NCBI GenBank assembly: GCA_016182965.1
Contig: JACPFM010000112.1
Span: forward strand, 53,117-102,554
Reading direction: 5' to 3'
DNA length: 49,438 nucleotides
DNA from: Deltaproteobacteria bacterium
Lineage (GTDB): Bacteria > Myxococcota_A > Polyangia > Polyangiales > JADJMO01
Shown here piece by piece: positions 7,176 to 16,883 of this stretch. Positions within the stretch are counted from its first letter, which is position 1. The number at the start of each line of letters is the position of its first letter. The position numbers and the translations under genes were made by a program. The notes below the pieces were generated by a model. It made no database searches. It was given only the letters and a program-made list of their open reading frames with translations, and was not told the DNA's origin.

Positions 7176-9005
7176 ATGACCGTTGCCTGCGCGCCGGCTC
7201 CGCGCGACAACGGCCGGGTGCGTCCGCGCTGGCTGATGATCGTCGTGGCCCTGCTCTCCTGCTCGTCGAGCGACGACCGGGCGCCCGCTCCGTTGCGCAT
7301 CGACGAGTGCCCGGCGGGCGAGCTCCCGCACGTCGGTGGCGGCTGCACCAAGGTCGGCGTGCGCGAGTGCGGCGAGGGCTTCACGCTCGACGAGCAGCGC
7401 GGCTGCAACGCCGTCCTTCCCGTGACCGCGTGCGCCGCCGGCACGATGGCCGTCCCGGGTGAGGCCTCGTGCCGACCGATCGCCGAGTGCGGCGACGGCA
7501 AGTGGGGCGAAATCCCCGTCGGCGCCGGCACCGTGTACGTCGACGCCGCCTACACGGGCGCGGCCTCCGACGGCACCGCGGACCGACCGTTCGCGACGAT
7601 CCAGGCCGGCATCGACGCGGCGAAGGTCGACGGCCTGGTGGCCGTGGCCGAGGGCACCTATCGCGAGGATCTCCGCATCAAGCGCCCCTTGCGCCTCTTC
7701 GGGCGCTGTCCGCAGAAGGTCTCCATCGAGGGTGCCGCGACGTTCGCGGTCGACGTCACCACGGCCGCCGAGCTGCACGGCGTCTCCGTCACCGGCCCGG
7801 CGACGGCGATCGGCATCGCCGGCGCGAAGGTGCTGCTCGATCGGGTCCGCGTGCACGACGCCGGCGATCGCGGCGTCGACGTCGAGGACTTCGGCGGCCC
7901 GACGACGGTGACCCTTCGCGATTCGCTCATCGAGGGCAGCGGGCAGATCGGCCTCTACGTCGAGGGCGCGGCGGTCACCGTCGAGCGCTCGGTCGTCCGG
8001 GGCACCCGTGGGCGCGTCAAGGGCCAACCGACCAACGGCGTCCTGGCGCGCGCCGGTGAGGTATCGAAGGCGCCGAGCACCTTGCAGGTGCTCCGGTCGG
8101 TGGTCGACGACAACACCACCTTCGGCGTCCACGTGGCCGATTCGGTCGCCTCGATCGACGGCTCGGTCGTCCGCGCGACGCACGTGTCGGCGAGCAACCC
8201 GGCCGCCTCCGGCGTCACCATCCAGAAGCTCGCGCCCGAGGCGGCGCCCGAGCTCACCGTCACGCGCACGCTCATCGAGGCGCACGAGGGTGTCGGCGTC
8301 GACGTCGCGGGGTCCAAGGCGACCATCGAGTCGGTGACCGTCCGCGACATCACCGGCACCTTGCCGGGCGGCATCTTCTTCGACGGTGCGACGGGGACCG
8401 TCGCACGGAGCACGTTCGTCGATTCGCAGGGTATCGCCCTGCTCCTCTCCTCCGCGTCGGTCGAGCTGACCGGGCTGCGCATCGAGCGCATGCAGGCCGA
8501 CGCCTCGGGCCGGGGCGGTTCGGGCGTGATGGTCAACGCCGACCGCGGCACCCCGAGCGACGTGACCATCACCGGCACGCTCATCGCCGGCGTGCGCGAG
8601 CTCGGCGTCGGCGTGTTCGGCTCGCGCCTCACCCTGGTCGACGACGCGATCCTCGGCGTCGGCGCCGACCCGTTGGGCAACTTCGGCGACGCCGTCGGCC
8701 TCGCCACCACCGAGACCGACAGTCGCATCGACGTGGTCGACGCCACCATCACCCGGACCGTCGTCCGCCGCGCCGCCCGCGCGGCCCTCTCGATCTTCGG
8801 CGGCACCGCGCGCATCCGCGAGTCGTCGTTCTGCAGCGCGCTCGACATCGTCGCCGAGCGCGTCTTCGCGTTCGGCAAGGAGACCGGCAAGCGCTACGAG
8901 CACGAGGTGGTGCTCGAGGATCTCGGCGGCAACGTCTGCGGCTGCGCCGCCACCGCGACCTGCCACGCCGTCTCCAACGGGCTCGCGCCGATCGCGCAGC
9001 TGTGA
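7176..9005 (+). CDS. Parallel beta-helix lipoprotein
   Basis: A protein of 609 residues from the ATG at 7176. A GTG at 7218 would begin directly with a clean lipoprotein signal (RPRWLMIVVALLSC), so the true start may be 14 codons later. After the lipobox come a Cys-rich head (ECPAGELP, CGEGFTLDE, CAAGTMAVPG), a DGTADRPFATIQAGIDAA motif typical of pectin-lyase-like folds, and then about 400 residues of right-handed beta-helix repeats. The end carries the Cys cluster NVCGCAATATC. It is the full-length paralog of the truncated protein at the left edge. The likely place is the outer membrane or cell surface. Members of this fold bind or cleave polysaccharides, but I see no identifiable catalytic residues. 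Confidence 0.85.
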   Translation: MTVACAPAPRDNGRVRPRWLMIVVALLSCSSSDDRAPAPLRIDECPAGELPHVGGGCTKVGVRECGEGFTLDEQRGCNAVLPVTACAAGTMAVPGEASCRPIAECGDGKWGEIPVGAGTVYVDAAYTGAASDGTADRPFATIQAGIDAAKVDGLVAVAEGTYREDLRIKRPLRLFGRCPQKVSIEGAATFAVDVTTAAELHGVSVTGPATAIGIAGAKVLLDRVRVHDAGDRGVDVEDFGGPTTVTLRDSLIEGSGQIGLYVEGAAVTVERSVVRGTRGRVKGQPTNGVLARAGEVSKAPSTLQVLRSVVDDNTTFGVHVADSVASIDGSVVRATHVSASNPAASGVTIQKLAPEAAPELTVTRTLIEAHEGVGVDVAGSKATIESVTVRDITGTLPGGIFFDGATGTVARSTFVDSQGIALLLSSASVELTGLRIERMQADASGRGGSGVMVNADRGTPSDVTITGTLIAGVRELGVGVFGSRLTLVDDAILGVGADPLGNFGDAVGLATTETDSRIDVVDATITRTVVRRAARAALSIFGGTARIRESSFCSALDIVAERVFAFGKETGKRYEHEVVLEDLGGNVCGCAATATCHAVSNGLAPIAQL

Positions 9006-9015
9006 CGCTCGCTCC

Positions 9016-9630
9016 TCAGCGCCGGGTCAGCGCGAAGAGCTCCGTCCCCGGGAAGATCCGCTCCACCGACTCGATCTCGAACCCCGCCTCCTGCAGGTGC
9101 TTCGCGAGGACCTTGCGCGGGTGATAGACGGCGACGCCGCCGACCGGCATCGAGCCGAGGCCGAACGTCACCGCGGCGCAGAAGAAGCGGCCGCCGGGGC
9201 GGATCACCCGGTGGATCTCGCGGAACGCCAAGACCTGCTCGAGGTAGAAGTGGCAGGAGATGGTGTTGAGCGCGACGTCGAAGGCGCCGTCCTCGAAGGG
9301 CAGCGCATAGACCGAGGCCTGCACGAAGGTCGGTGCGCGACTGCGCCCGTCGCGCGCGCGGTCGCGCGCCTCCTGCAGCATGTGGTCGGAGAGATCGACC
9401 CCGGTGAGCGCGAGGTCGTCGAAGTCGCGCGCCAGGTGGTCGAGGAACAACCCGGTGCCGCAGCCCACGTCGAGCACGCGGTCTCCGGGGCGGGGCCTCC
9501 ACCGCCGCAGGATGTGCCGGTGGATGCGCCGGTAGTAGAGCCGCTGCGGCAGCGGGTGATCGTAGAAGCGGCTCCACACGCGGAAGAGCGACGCCACCGC
9601 CCGCTGGTTCCGCCCCGGGGTCGTGCTCAT
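9016..9630 (-). CDS. Class I SAM-dependent methyltransferase
   Basis: A 204-residue Rossmann-fold methyltransferase of the Methyltransf_11 kind. Motif I is VLDVGCGTGLFLDHL (SAM binding). The acidic residue of motif II is in TGVDLSDHML, motif post-II is ALPFEDGAFDVALN, and motif III is VIRPGGRFF. The N-terminal helix region (LFRVWSRFYDHP) resembles UbiE/menaquinone-type and phospholipid N-methyltransferase-like enzymes, but the substrate cannot be decided. The stop codon lies 10 nt from the end of the convergent beta-helix gene. It is the last gene of a minus-strand run that also holds the P460-like and cupredoxin genes, with a 45-nt gap before it. Confidence 0.85.
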   Translation of the reverse strand: MSTTPGRNQRAVASLFRVWSRFYDHPLPQRLYYRRIHRHILRRWRPRPGDRVLDVGCGTGLFLDHLARDFDDLALTGVDLSDHMLQEARDRARDGRSRAPTFVQASVYALPFEDGAFDVALNTISCHFYLEQVLAFREIHRVIRPGGRFFCAAVTFGLGSMPVGGVAVYHPRKVLAKHLQEAGFEIESVERIFPGTELFALTRR

Positions 9631-9675
9631 GGGAAGCGAGCATGCGGGCGCGCGCGCCCGCGATCAATCAGGCGC

Positions 9676-10410
9676 TCAACGGAGCGGATACGGCGTGCGG
9701 ATGTAGTCGTGGCCGAGCGAGTGGCACCCGGTGCACCCGGGCAGCCCGCGGCCCTCGAGCGCGTCCGAGGGATCCTTCGATCCGTAGATCTCGAACCAGT
9801 ACCAGCCGGCGCCGCCCGCGCTCGAGGCCTCCGCCTTCACGGCGACCGCCCACCCGTCGACCGCGCCGCCCGAGTGCAGCTCCTTGATCGCCGCCGCGCC
9901 CTGCGGGTGCTCTCCGCTCCCTGCGGCGAGAGAGGCGCGCAGCTTCTCGTTGACAAAGACGAGCACGGGCGCGCCGTGTGGCCCCGCCGACGAGTGCGGC
10001 GTCGACTCGTGCGCGAACGTCTTGTACCGGCCCGCGGCGAGCCACGTGTAGAGCGCGTCGCGCGTGGTCGGCACCGAGGGCTCGACGGGGCTCGGCCCGG
10101 TGTCCGGCCGCGGCTCCGCCGTGTCCGGTGTCGCGTCGATCCCGGGCGCCGTCCCGTCGGGCGTCACCACCGCCGTGTCGCTCGCCGCAGCGGTGTCGGC
10201 GCCCGCTGCGGCGTCGGGCACGGCGTCGACGGGCGCGGCGGCGTCGGGCGGCGCGGTCGCATCGCCCGAGGGCACCACCTCGGCGTCCGGAGCCGCCGGC
10301 GCCGGGCCGCCGTCCCCTCCTCCACCACAGCCGACACCACAGCCGGCACCACAGCCGGCGAACACACCGGCAGCGATCGCCCACGACGGCGCGCGTATAC
10401 GGAGCGGCAT
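9676..10410 (-). CDS. Cytochrome P460-like c-heme lipoprotein
   Basis: A 244-residue protein from the ATG at 10410. The N-terminus is a signal peptide ending in a lipobox (GVFAGC), with several further cysteines in a GCG-rich stretch. An Ala/Asp/Pro-rich linker of about 80 residues follows. The globular C-terminal domain has YKTFAHESTPHSSAGPHG, GWYWFE and a single heme-attachment motif CTGCH at residues 226-230, near the end, followed by DYIRTPYP. Heme at the extreme C-terminus after an aromatic strand is the layout of the cytochrome P460 / cytochrome c'-beta family, which handles hydroxylamine, NO or other small ligands. The family call comes from memory of the pattern and is moderately sure. 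Confidence 0.75.
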   Translation of the reverse strand: MPLRIRAPSWAIAAGVFAGCGAGCGVGCGGGGDGGPAPAAPDAEVVPSGDATAPPDAAAPVDAVPDAAAGADTAAASDTAVVTPDGTAPGIDATPDTAEPRPDTGPSPVEPSVPTTRDALYTWLAAGRYKTFAHESTPHSSAGPHGAPVLVFVNEKLRASLAAGSGEHPQGAAAIKELHSGGAVDGWAVAVKAEASSAGGAGWYWFEIYGSKDPSDALEGRGLPGCTGCHSLGHDYIRTPYPLR

Positions 10411-10526
10411 CTTCGACCCCCCACGCGACCACGGTGCATCGTTCGCGCCGCGTGATCGCGTGGGTCCGTCGAGCATGCGCGTGCTCGCGTTGGCGAGCCG
10501 CGCGACGTCGGGTGTACCCGACTACC

Positions 10527-11033
10527 TCACGGTGCCACGGTGATCTTGCCGGTCATGCCGAGCGAGCAGTGCGGGATGCAGAAGTAGTCGACGGTGCCCG
10601 CGGTGCTGAACGTGCGGCTGAACGTGAAGCCCGTGTTCTGCAGGCCAGAGTCGAAGCCACCGGACTTCGCCGTGCAGCTCGTGCCCTCGGTCACGGTGTG
10701 CCCGCTCTCCTTCCACACCCACTCGATCGTGTCGCCGACCTTGATCGTGAGGTTCGACGGCGCGAACATGTTGGTCGGTCCGACGTTGATCGTGTGCTTG
10801 GTCGCGGCGTCGGCCTTCGGGGGGCCGGTGTCCACCATGCCGGTGTCGGTGCCGCCGCCGCCCGTGTCGGTGCCGCCGCCGCCCGTGTCCGCGACGCTGG
10901 TGTCGGCTCCTCCGCCCGTGTCGACCACGCCAGTGTCGGTCACCGTGGTGGTGCCACCGTCGTCGTCGTCGCCGCAGCCGAGCGCCTGGAGCGCGATCAC
11001 GAAGAGTGCAGCAGGCAAGCGAAACGTCTTCAT
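10527..11033 (-). CDS. Cupredoxin (plastocyanin-like) lipoprotein
   Basis: A 168-residue blue-copper protein. The signal peptide ends in a lipobox with the lipid-anchored Cys at residue 20, followed by an Asp-rich stretch and a low-complexity Thr/Asp/Gly spacer built from TDTGGGG-like repeats. The C-terminal cupredoxin domain has type-1 copper ligands H112 (ESGH), C152, H155 and M160 (YFC-x-x-H then SLGM), as in plastocyanin or halocyanin. An additional Cys pair (C120 and C156) may form a disulfide. It would carry single electrons on the outer or periplasmic face. Its stop is 116 nt upstream of the P460-like heme gene on the same strand, so the two redox proteins may be co-expressed. Confidence 0.88.
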   Translation of the reverse strand: MKTFRLPAALFVIALQALGCGDDDDGGTTTVTDTGVVDTGGGADTSVADTGGGGTDTGGGGTDTGMVDTGPPKADAATKHTINVGPTNMFAPSNLTIKVGDTIEWVWKESGHTVTEGTSCTAKSGGFDSGLQNTGFTFSRTFSTAGTVDYFCIPHCSLGMTGKITVAP

Positions 11034-11121
11034 GGGTCCTCCCCTGGATGGACCCGTCAGACGCGGCTCTCCGTGCGGAGGTTTCGCCCGCTCGCCACGC
11101 GGCGCGCTCGCGTGGCGCCTC

Positions 11122-12156
11122 TCACGCCAGCCCGAGCATGCGCGCCGCGTTCGCGAAGAGGATCTTCTGACGCAGCGCGGGCTTGCCCTCGGTCGCGATG
11201 AGCACCTTCGCGAGCGGGATCGCCTGGTGATAGAAGGGCCAGTCGCTGCCGAACGCCACGCGGTCGGGGTCGGCGCGCTCGACCATCGCGCGCACGTTGG
11301 TGAGCGACTGCGACGAGGTCTCGAGCCACACGTTCGGGTACTTCTTCTGCAGCGCGAGCGCCTCGTCGAACTGCAGGGCGCCCGAGTGCCCGAGGATGAA
11401 CGTGGTCTTGGGGTTCTCGGCGATGCCGCGCTCGTACCACTTCACCTGCGTCAGCCACCGGCCGAGCGCCGGCTCGATGCCGACCGGACCGCAGTGGATC
11501 AGGATCGGCAGGTTGCGCTCGCCGCACGCGCGATAGAGCGCGCGCGCCTTCGGATCGTCCGGCCGGACGCACTGCACGTTCGGGTGCACCTTCACCCCGA
11601 GCGCGCCCTGGTGCGCCTGCTCGTCGAGGCGCTCGTGCGCCTTCGGCGTGTAGGGGTGGACCGATCCGAAGGCCATGATGTGATCGTCGCGCTTCGCCGC
11701 GTCGGCGGCGTGGGCGTGGTTCTCCGAGATGAACGGGAAGTCGATCGGCAGGATGATCGACTTCACCACCCCGAGCTCGTCCATCTCGCGCGCGAGGTTC
11801 GGCACGGTGTGGCTCGCGCGCATGCCGCCGCGGCGCATGCTGCCCTTGATCAGATCGTCGTTGAGCGCGCGCAGGTGCTCCTGCGTGAAGTTCTTGTTCA
11901 CGTAGACGTCGAGATCGACGCGGCAGCACGCGGGCAGGTAGTGCTCGGTCTCTCCCGACGCGCAGAAGAGATCGACCTGCATCGGCCGCACGTACGCGAG
12001 CGCGAGGTGCGCGTGCACGTCGATGATCGATCCGACCTCCTCGCGGTCGGACACGACGAGCCGCCCGCGCTCCTCCTCGAACCAGGGCAGGCGCGCGAGA
12101 TCGAGGAGGCTGTCGTAGACGTGCGGTCCGGCGAGGGCGTCGGTGCGGGCGATCAC
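11122..12156 (-). CDS. Amidohydrolase family protein
   Basis: A TIM-barrel amidohydrolase (amidohydro_2 type), 344 residues from the GTG at 12156. The frame stays open upstream to 12249, but that extension is encoded by a 7-bp tandem repeat and is unlikely to be translated. The metal-binding HxH is in IDVHAHLALAY. Later motifs include GVKVHPNVQ, PILIHCGPVG, FILGHSGA (metal ligand His) and the C-terminal AFGSDWPF Asp block. Members include decarboxylases and hydrolases of cyclic or carboxylated substrates; the exact reaction is unknown. No ribosome-binding site stands out before the chosen start, so the start is uncertain. Confidence 0.8.
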   Translation of the reverse strand: MIARTDALAGPHVYDSLLDLARLPWFEEERGRLVVSDREEVGSIIDVHAHLALAYVRPMQVDLFCASGETEHYLPACCRVDLDVYVNKNFTQEHLRALNDDLIKGSMRRGGMRASHTVPNLAREMDELGVVKSIILPIDFPFISENHAHAADAAKRDDHIMAFGSVHPYTPKAHERLDEQAHQGALGVKVHPNVQCVRPDDPKARALYRACGERNLPILIHCGPVGIEPALGRWLTQVKWYERGIAENPKTTFILGHSGALQFDEALALQKKYPNVWLETSSQSLTNVRAMVERADPDRVAFGSDWPFYHQAIPLAKVLIATEGKPALRQKILFANAARMLGLA

Positions 12157-12177
12157 GGTCAGGGAGGGTAGCCCGGG

Positions 12178-12219
12178 GTCGAAGGTCGAAGGACGAAGCT
12201 CGAAGGCCGAAGGCCGAAG
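12178..12219. repeat. Heptanucleotide tandem repeat (six units)
   Basis: Six 7-bp units run head to tail: GTCGAAG twice, GACGAAG, CTCGAAG, then GCCGAAG twice. It sits just upstream of the chosen amidohydrolase start, and the frame through it gives a meaningless repeated peptide. A related GTCGAAG-type element lies at the other end of the window (49101-49192). Confidence 0.8.
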
Positions 12220-12289
12220 CGGGACCGTTCGCGCTTGCCCTGCGCCCACCCTCTCGAAGCGGGATGACGAAGGTCACCCACCGTCACCC

Positions 12290-12445
12290 CCATGTGACGT
12301 GTCATGAACACATGTCGCCACAGGTAGGATATAAGACGCCGCCTACCCGTCCAATTTTCGGTGTTTCTCGATGGACCTACATCGGGCGACATCAGGCACG
12401 GAGGTTGCGAGGGGTACGCGCAACTTCCCCAGGAGCACGAAACAG
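12290..12445 (+). promoter_or_regulatory. Candidate promoter/leader of the peptidase lipoprotein gene
   Basis: This stretch is clearly more AT-rich than its surroundings. It has CATGTG and CACATG arms around 12291-12315, GGTAGG and CCTACC arms at 12323-12328 and 12342-12347 flanking a TATAAG (12330-12335) that could be a -10 box, and a GTTGCG/CGCAAC hairpin at 12404-12424 just before the AGGAG ribosome-binding site (12431-12435). No good -35 box is visible. The assignment is tentative. Confidence 0.35.
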
Positions 12446-13756
12446 ATGTCGCTCGACCTCCTCTCCAAGACCCGTTGGCTCTCCCTCGCCGCGATGCTCG
12501 GTCTCGCCTCCGCCACCTCGCTCGGTGGCTGCGCGGTCGACGCCGACCGTGACGACGTCGAGGAGGTCGGTGTCGAAGGTGCGTCGACCGACGCGATCAC
12601 GAACGTCAACCACTCGAAGGTGAAGCGTCAGTCGATCGGCAACTGCTGGCTGTACGCCACCGTCTCGTGGGTCGAGGCGCTCAACAAGATGGCGACCGGC
12701 ACCGAGGCGAACGTCTCCGAGTCGTACCTCACCTTCTGGCACTGGTTCGATCAGATCGCGAACGGCGCGACGGGCGACGAGGTGTCGACCGGTGGCTCCT
12801 TCGGCGTCGCCGCCGAGATCATCAACCGCTACGGCCTGATGCTCGAGAAGGACTTCATCCCGGCCGAGGCCGACAGCGAGATGTCCAACCGTCAGGCGAG
12901 CGCGCTCTCGGCGATCAACACCTCGCTGAAGACCGGCGCGCTCAAGGACCCGGCCGCGCGCGGCGACCGCGCCAAGGTGCTCGCCGAGCTCGAGAAGGCG
13001 TGGAACCTCGACGCCAACGTCAAGACCATGCTCCACCGCACGTTCGGCACCTCCGTCACGCGCACGATCGACAAGTCGTACACGACCAAGCGCACCCCGA
13101 CGACCGGCAAGATCCTCCGCGCCAAGGACTTCCAGGCGAAGGTCAAGGACAGCAAGACCGCCGAGTGGAAGACCGGCTCGCTGCAGGACGCGATCGGCAC
13201 CCGCGGCTACTCGACCTGGGCGCCGCGCACCGGCGCCTTCGCGTGGAACGAGGTCGACTACCCCTACGACGCCAAGAGCCGCCGCAACTTCATGAAGCGC
13301 GTGCAGCGCGCGCTCCACGACGGCCAGCCGGTCATCATCTCGTGGTTCGTCGACTTCAACGCGCTCTCCAGCTCGTCGACCTTCTCGCTCGAGGAGATCG
13401 CGCGCCGCGGCGGCCCCGGTCGTCAGGGCGGCCACATGACCGTGCTCCACGACTACGAGATCACCAACGTGCCGGGCTTCGGCACGCTGAAGGCCGGCCA
13501 GGAGGCGTCGCCCGAGGCGCTGACGGCGGCGCTCGCCGACACGGCGCAGATCACCTTCCTCCGCATCAAGAACTCGTGGGGCGGCTACCGCCCCGATCGC
13601 TGGAACGACGCGGTCCTCCCCGGCTATCACGACCTGACCTCCGGCTACCTGAACGGCCCGGTCAAGAAGTGCGAAGAGAAGAACGGCGTCACCGACACGA
13701 CGAACTGCACCAACCACACGCCGCTGTGGGAGGTCGTCCTGCCGGCGGGTTACTGA
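12446..13756 (+). CDS. Papain-like (C1/bleomycin-hydrolase type) cysteine peptidase lipoprotein
   Basis: A 436-residue protein. The start is the ATG at 12446, with AGGAG ten bases upstream and a classic lipoprotein signal (WLSLAAMLGLASATSLGGC). The mature part has the C1 peptidase hallmarks: oxyanion Gln Q62 and nucleophile C67 in QSIGNCWLYA, His H330 in GGHMTVLHDYE, and Asn N376 in IKNSWGG. The long stretch between Cys and His and the NSWG context resemble the bleomycin hydrolase (C1B) branch. There is only a short acidic segment after the lipobox and no obvious inhibitory propeptide. It probably acts at the outer membrane or cell surface. Such enzymes are normally cytoplasmic or secreted, so lipid anchoring is unusual. 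Family call is firm; substrate unknown. Confidence 0.85.
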   Translation: MSLDLLSKTRWLSLAAMLGLASATSLGGCAVDADRDDVEEVGVEGASTDAITNVNHSKVKRQSIGNCWLYATVSWVEALNKMATGTEANVSESYLTFWHWFDQIANGATGDEVSTGGSFGVAAEIINRYGLMLEKDFIPAEADSEMSNRQASALSAINTSLKTGALKDPAARGDRAKVLAELEKAWNLDANVKTMLHRTFGTSVTRTIDKSYTTKRTPTTGKILRAKDFQAKVKDSKTAEWKTGSLQDAIGTRGYSTWAPRTGAFAWNEVDYPYDAKSRRNFMKRVQRALHDGQPVIISWFVDFNALSSSSTFSLEEIARRGGPGRQGGHMTVLHDYEITNVPGFGTLKAGQEASPEALTAALADTAQITFLRIKNSWGGYRPDRWNDAVLPGYHDLTSGYLNGPVKKCEEKNGVTDTTNCTNHTPLWEVVLPAGY

Positions 13757-14334
13757 TTCTCGAATCAGAGGTGAAGGCCGGGGCACCGACTGCATCTCGA
13801 GTGAGAGATTCCCTGGAAGTCTGGGGGCACCGACTGCATCTGAGTGATGAATTGCCCCCGGCCTGAAGGCCGGGGCACCGACTGCACCTCAAGGCCGGGG
13901 TATGAACCCCGGCCTTCACCTTTTTGTCAGCACGCGCGCTCGCTTCGCTCGCGGGCTGTCGCTGCAGGACCGCGCAAGCGATCGTCGCGCGACAGCGCGG
14001 CAGTAAGGCACGCCCGAAGCGGCGACGGCTCGCGAGCGCGTGATCTCCCGATGAAGGCGTCAGGCCCGGGCTCGTCGCAGTTCAGCGCGAGCCAAGCGGC
14101 GACAGCGCCAGCCAGGCCCCGCGATCACGTGAAGCCCGGGGTTCAGCCCCCGGGCTTGAGGTGCTGTCGGTGCCCCGGCCTTCAGGCCGGGGGAAAACTC
14201 TCGAGCAGCTTTCGGTGCCCCAGCCTTCAGGCCGGGGGAAAGTCTCTCGAGCGGCTTCGGTGCCGTCCTTCGGGACAGCGGCAATCATGACCGCTCGCCA
14301 ACCGGTCGCGGCCGTAGGCATCCTAAGGCGCGGA
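13757..14334. repeat. REP-like palindromic repeat region between peptidase and treS
   Basis: A 578-nt spacer without a convincing gene. Three direct copies of GGGGCACCGACTGCAYCT occur at about 13780-13890. Inverted copies of the same family (CGGTGCCCC followed by GGCCTTCAGGCCGGGGG) occur at about 14168-14191 and 14211-14236. Palindromes GGCCTGAAGGCC and a hairpin AAGCCCGGGG/CCCCGGGCTT (14132-14157) are part of the same family. The opposed copies bracket about 270 nt of unique sequence. No transposase is present. This looks like a REP/BIME-type element cluster. Confidence 0.65.
13891..13925 (+). terminator. Rho-independent terminator after the peptidase gene
   Basis: A perfect 10-bp GC-rich stem (AAGGCCGGGG with CCCCGGCCTT) around the 6-nt loop TATGAA is followed after CACC by TTTTT at 13921-13925. 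It lies 135 nt downstream of the peptidase stop. The stem belongs to the repeat family of this spacer, so it may have been recruited as a terminator. Confidence 0.65.
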
Positions 14335-16023
<1,689 letters not shown>

Positions 16024-16054
16024 AGGGAGCGGCGAGAAGAGCCTTTCCTCATCC

Positions 16055-16226
16055 CGCGGGCTGAAGCCCGCGGCAATCCCTTCAAGCCCAGCCTCGCTGG
16101 GCTTGCTCGGACGCCTCGGGGAGCAAGGCTGATCTCGCGAGCGGCTGTGCCGAGCGATTACCGAGACGGTTCGCTCAGCCCGGCGAAGCCGGGCTTGGGC
16201 AGTTTGCCGTGGGCTTCAGCCCGCGG
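16055..16226. repeat. Cluster of palindromic REP-like hairpins after treS
   Basis: The gap between the convergent treS and GST-family genes holds CCGCGGGCTGAAGCCCGCGG (16055-16074, perfect palindrome), a hairpin CAAGCCCAGC/GCTGGGCTTG (16083-16105), AGCCCGG/CCGGGCT (about 16177-16195) and CCGTGGGCTTCAGCCCGCGG (16207-16226). These stems could end transcription from both sides. They resemble the repeat family at 13.8-14.3 kb. Confidence 0.65.
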
Positions 16227-16229
16227 AGA

Positions 16230-16883
16230 TCAGGATCTCACCGAGACAGGCGCGAACCGATCTGGATGGGACTGCTTCGCCGCGTCGGTCGCGAGCGCCG
16301 CCGCCTCGACCGCGAGCAGGCGCGGGAAGCGCGCGAGATCGACCTCGAAGCGGCGCGCGTTGTACAGCTGCGGCGCGATGAACAGATCGGCCGCGGTGAT
16401 CGCGTCGCCGATGGCGTGACGGCCGCCGAGCCCTTCGCCCTCGGCGATCGCGAGCTCGCGCTCGAGCGCGGTGAGGCCGCGATCGATCCAGTGGCGCGCC
16501 CAGGCCTTCTGCGCGTCGGGATCGCTCGAGACGTGGCGGTTGACCGAGAGGTTCTGCAGCGGCTGCGTGCCGGCGTTCACCAGCTCGACGAGCTGCCGCA
16601 CGCGCGCGCGCGCCCACGGATCGAGCGGGAGCAGCCGCGGTGAAGGGGTCGTCTCCTCGAGCCACTCGATGATCGCGACCGACTCGGTGAGCGGTCGGCC
16701 GTCGACCTCGAGGCACGGCACGAGTCCCATCGGGCTCTTGTCGCGCACGTACGCCTCGTCGCGCTGGAGGCCGGCGAGCAGATCGACGGCGCGCGACTCG
16801 TACGCGACCGCCTTGTGCGCGAGCGCCCAGCGCACGCGCCACGAGGAGGAGGACCGAAAGTAGTGATGGAGGACCAGGCCCAT
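16230..16883 (-). CDS. maiA: Maleylacetoacetate isomerase / zeta-class glutathione S-transferase
   Basis: A protein of 217 residues with the zeta-GST active-site motif (RSSSSWRVRWAL, residues about 10-21; SSxxWRVR). The glutathione-binding DKSPMGLVPCLEVDG and LTESVAIIEWLEE follow, and the C-terminal helical domain has the segment LVELVNAGTQPLQNL. The enzyme isomerises maleylacetoacetate to fumarylacetoacetate in tyrosine and homogentisate breakdown, using glutathione as cofactor. No other gene of that pathway is in the window. Its ATG overlaps the stop of the upstream PP2C gene (TGATG), so the two are translationally coupled, an unexpected partnership. Confidence 0.88.
   Translation of the reverse strand: MGLVLHHYFRSSSSWRVRWALAHKAVAYESRAVDLLAGLQRDEAYVRDKSPMGLVPCLEVDGRPLTESVAIIEWLEETTPSPRLLPLDPWARARVRQLVELVNAGTQPLQNLSVNRHVSSDPDAQKAWARHWIDRGLTALERELAIAEGEGLGGRHAIGDAITAADLFIAPQLYNARRFEVDLARFPRLLAVEAAALATDAAKQSHPDRFAPVSVRS

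Noticed and set aside
5673..8966. A minus-strand open frame of over 1,000 codons
   Set aside because: It crosses the real MAT and beta-helix genes and has an Arg/Ala/Asp-rich composition typical of antisense frames in GC-rich DNA; no domain is recognisable outside the real genes.
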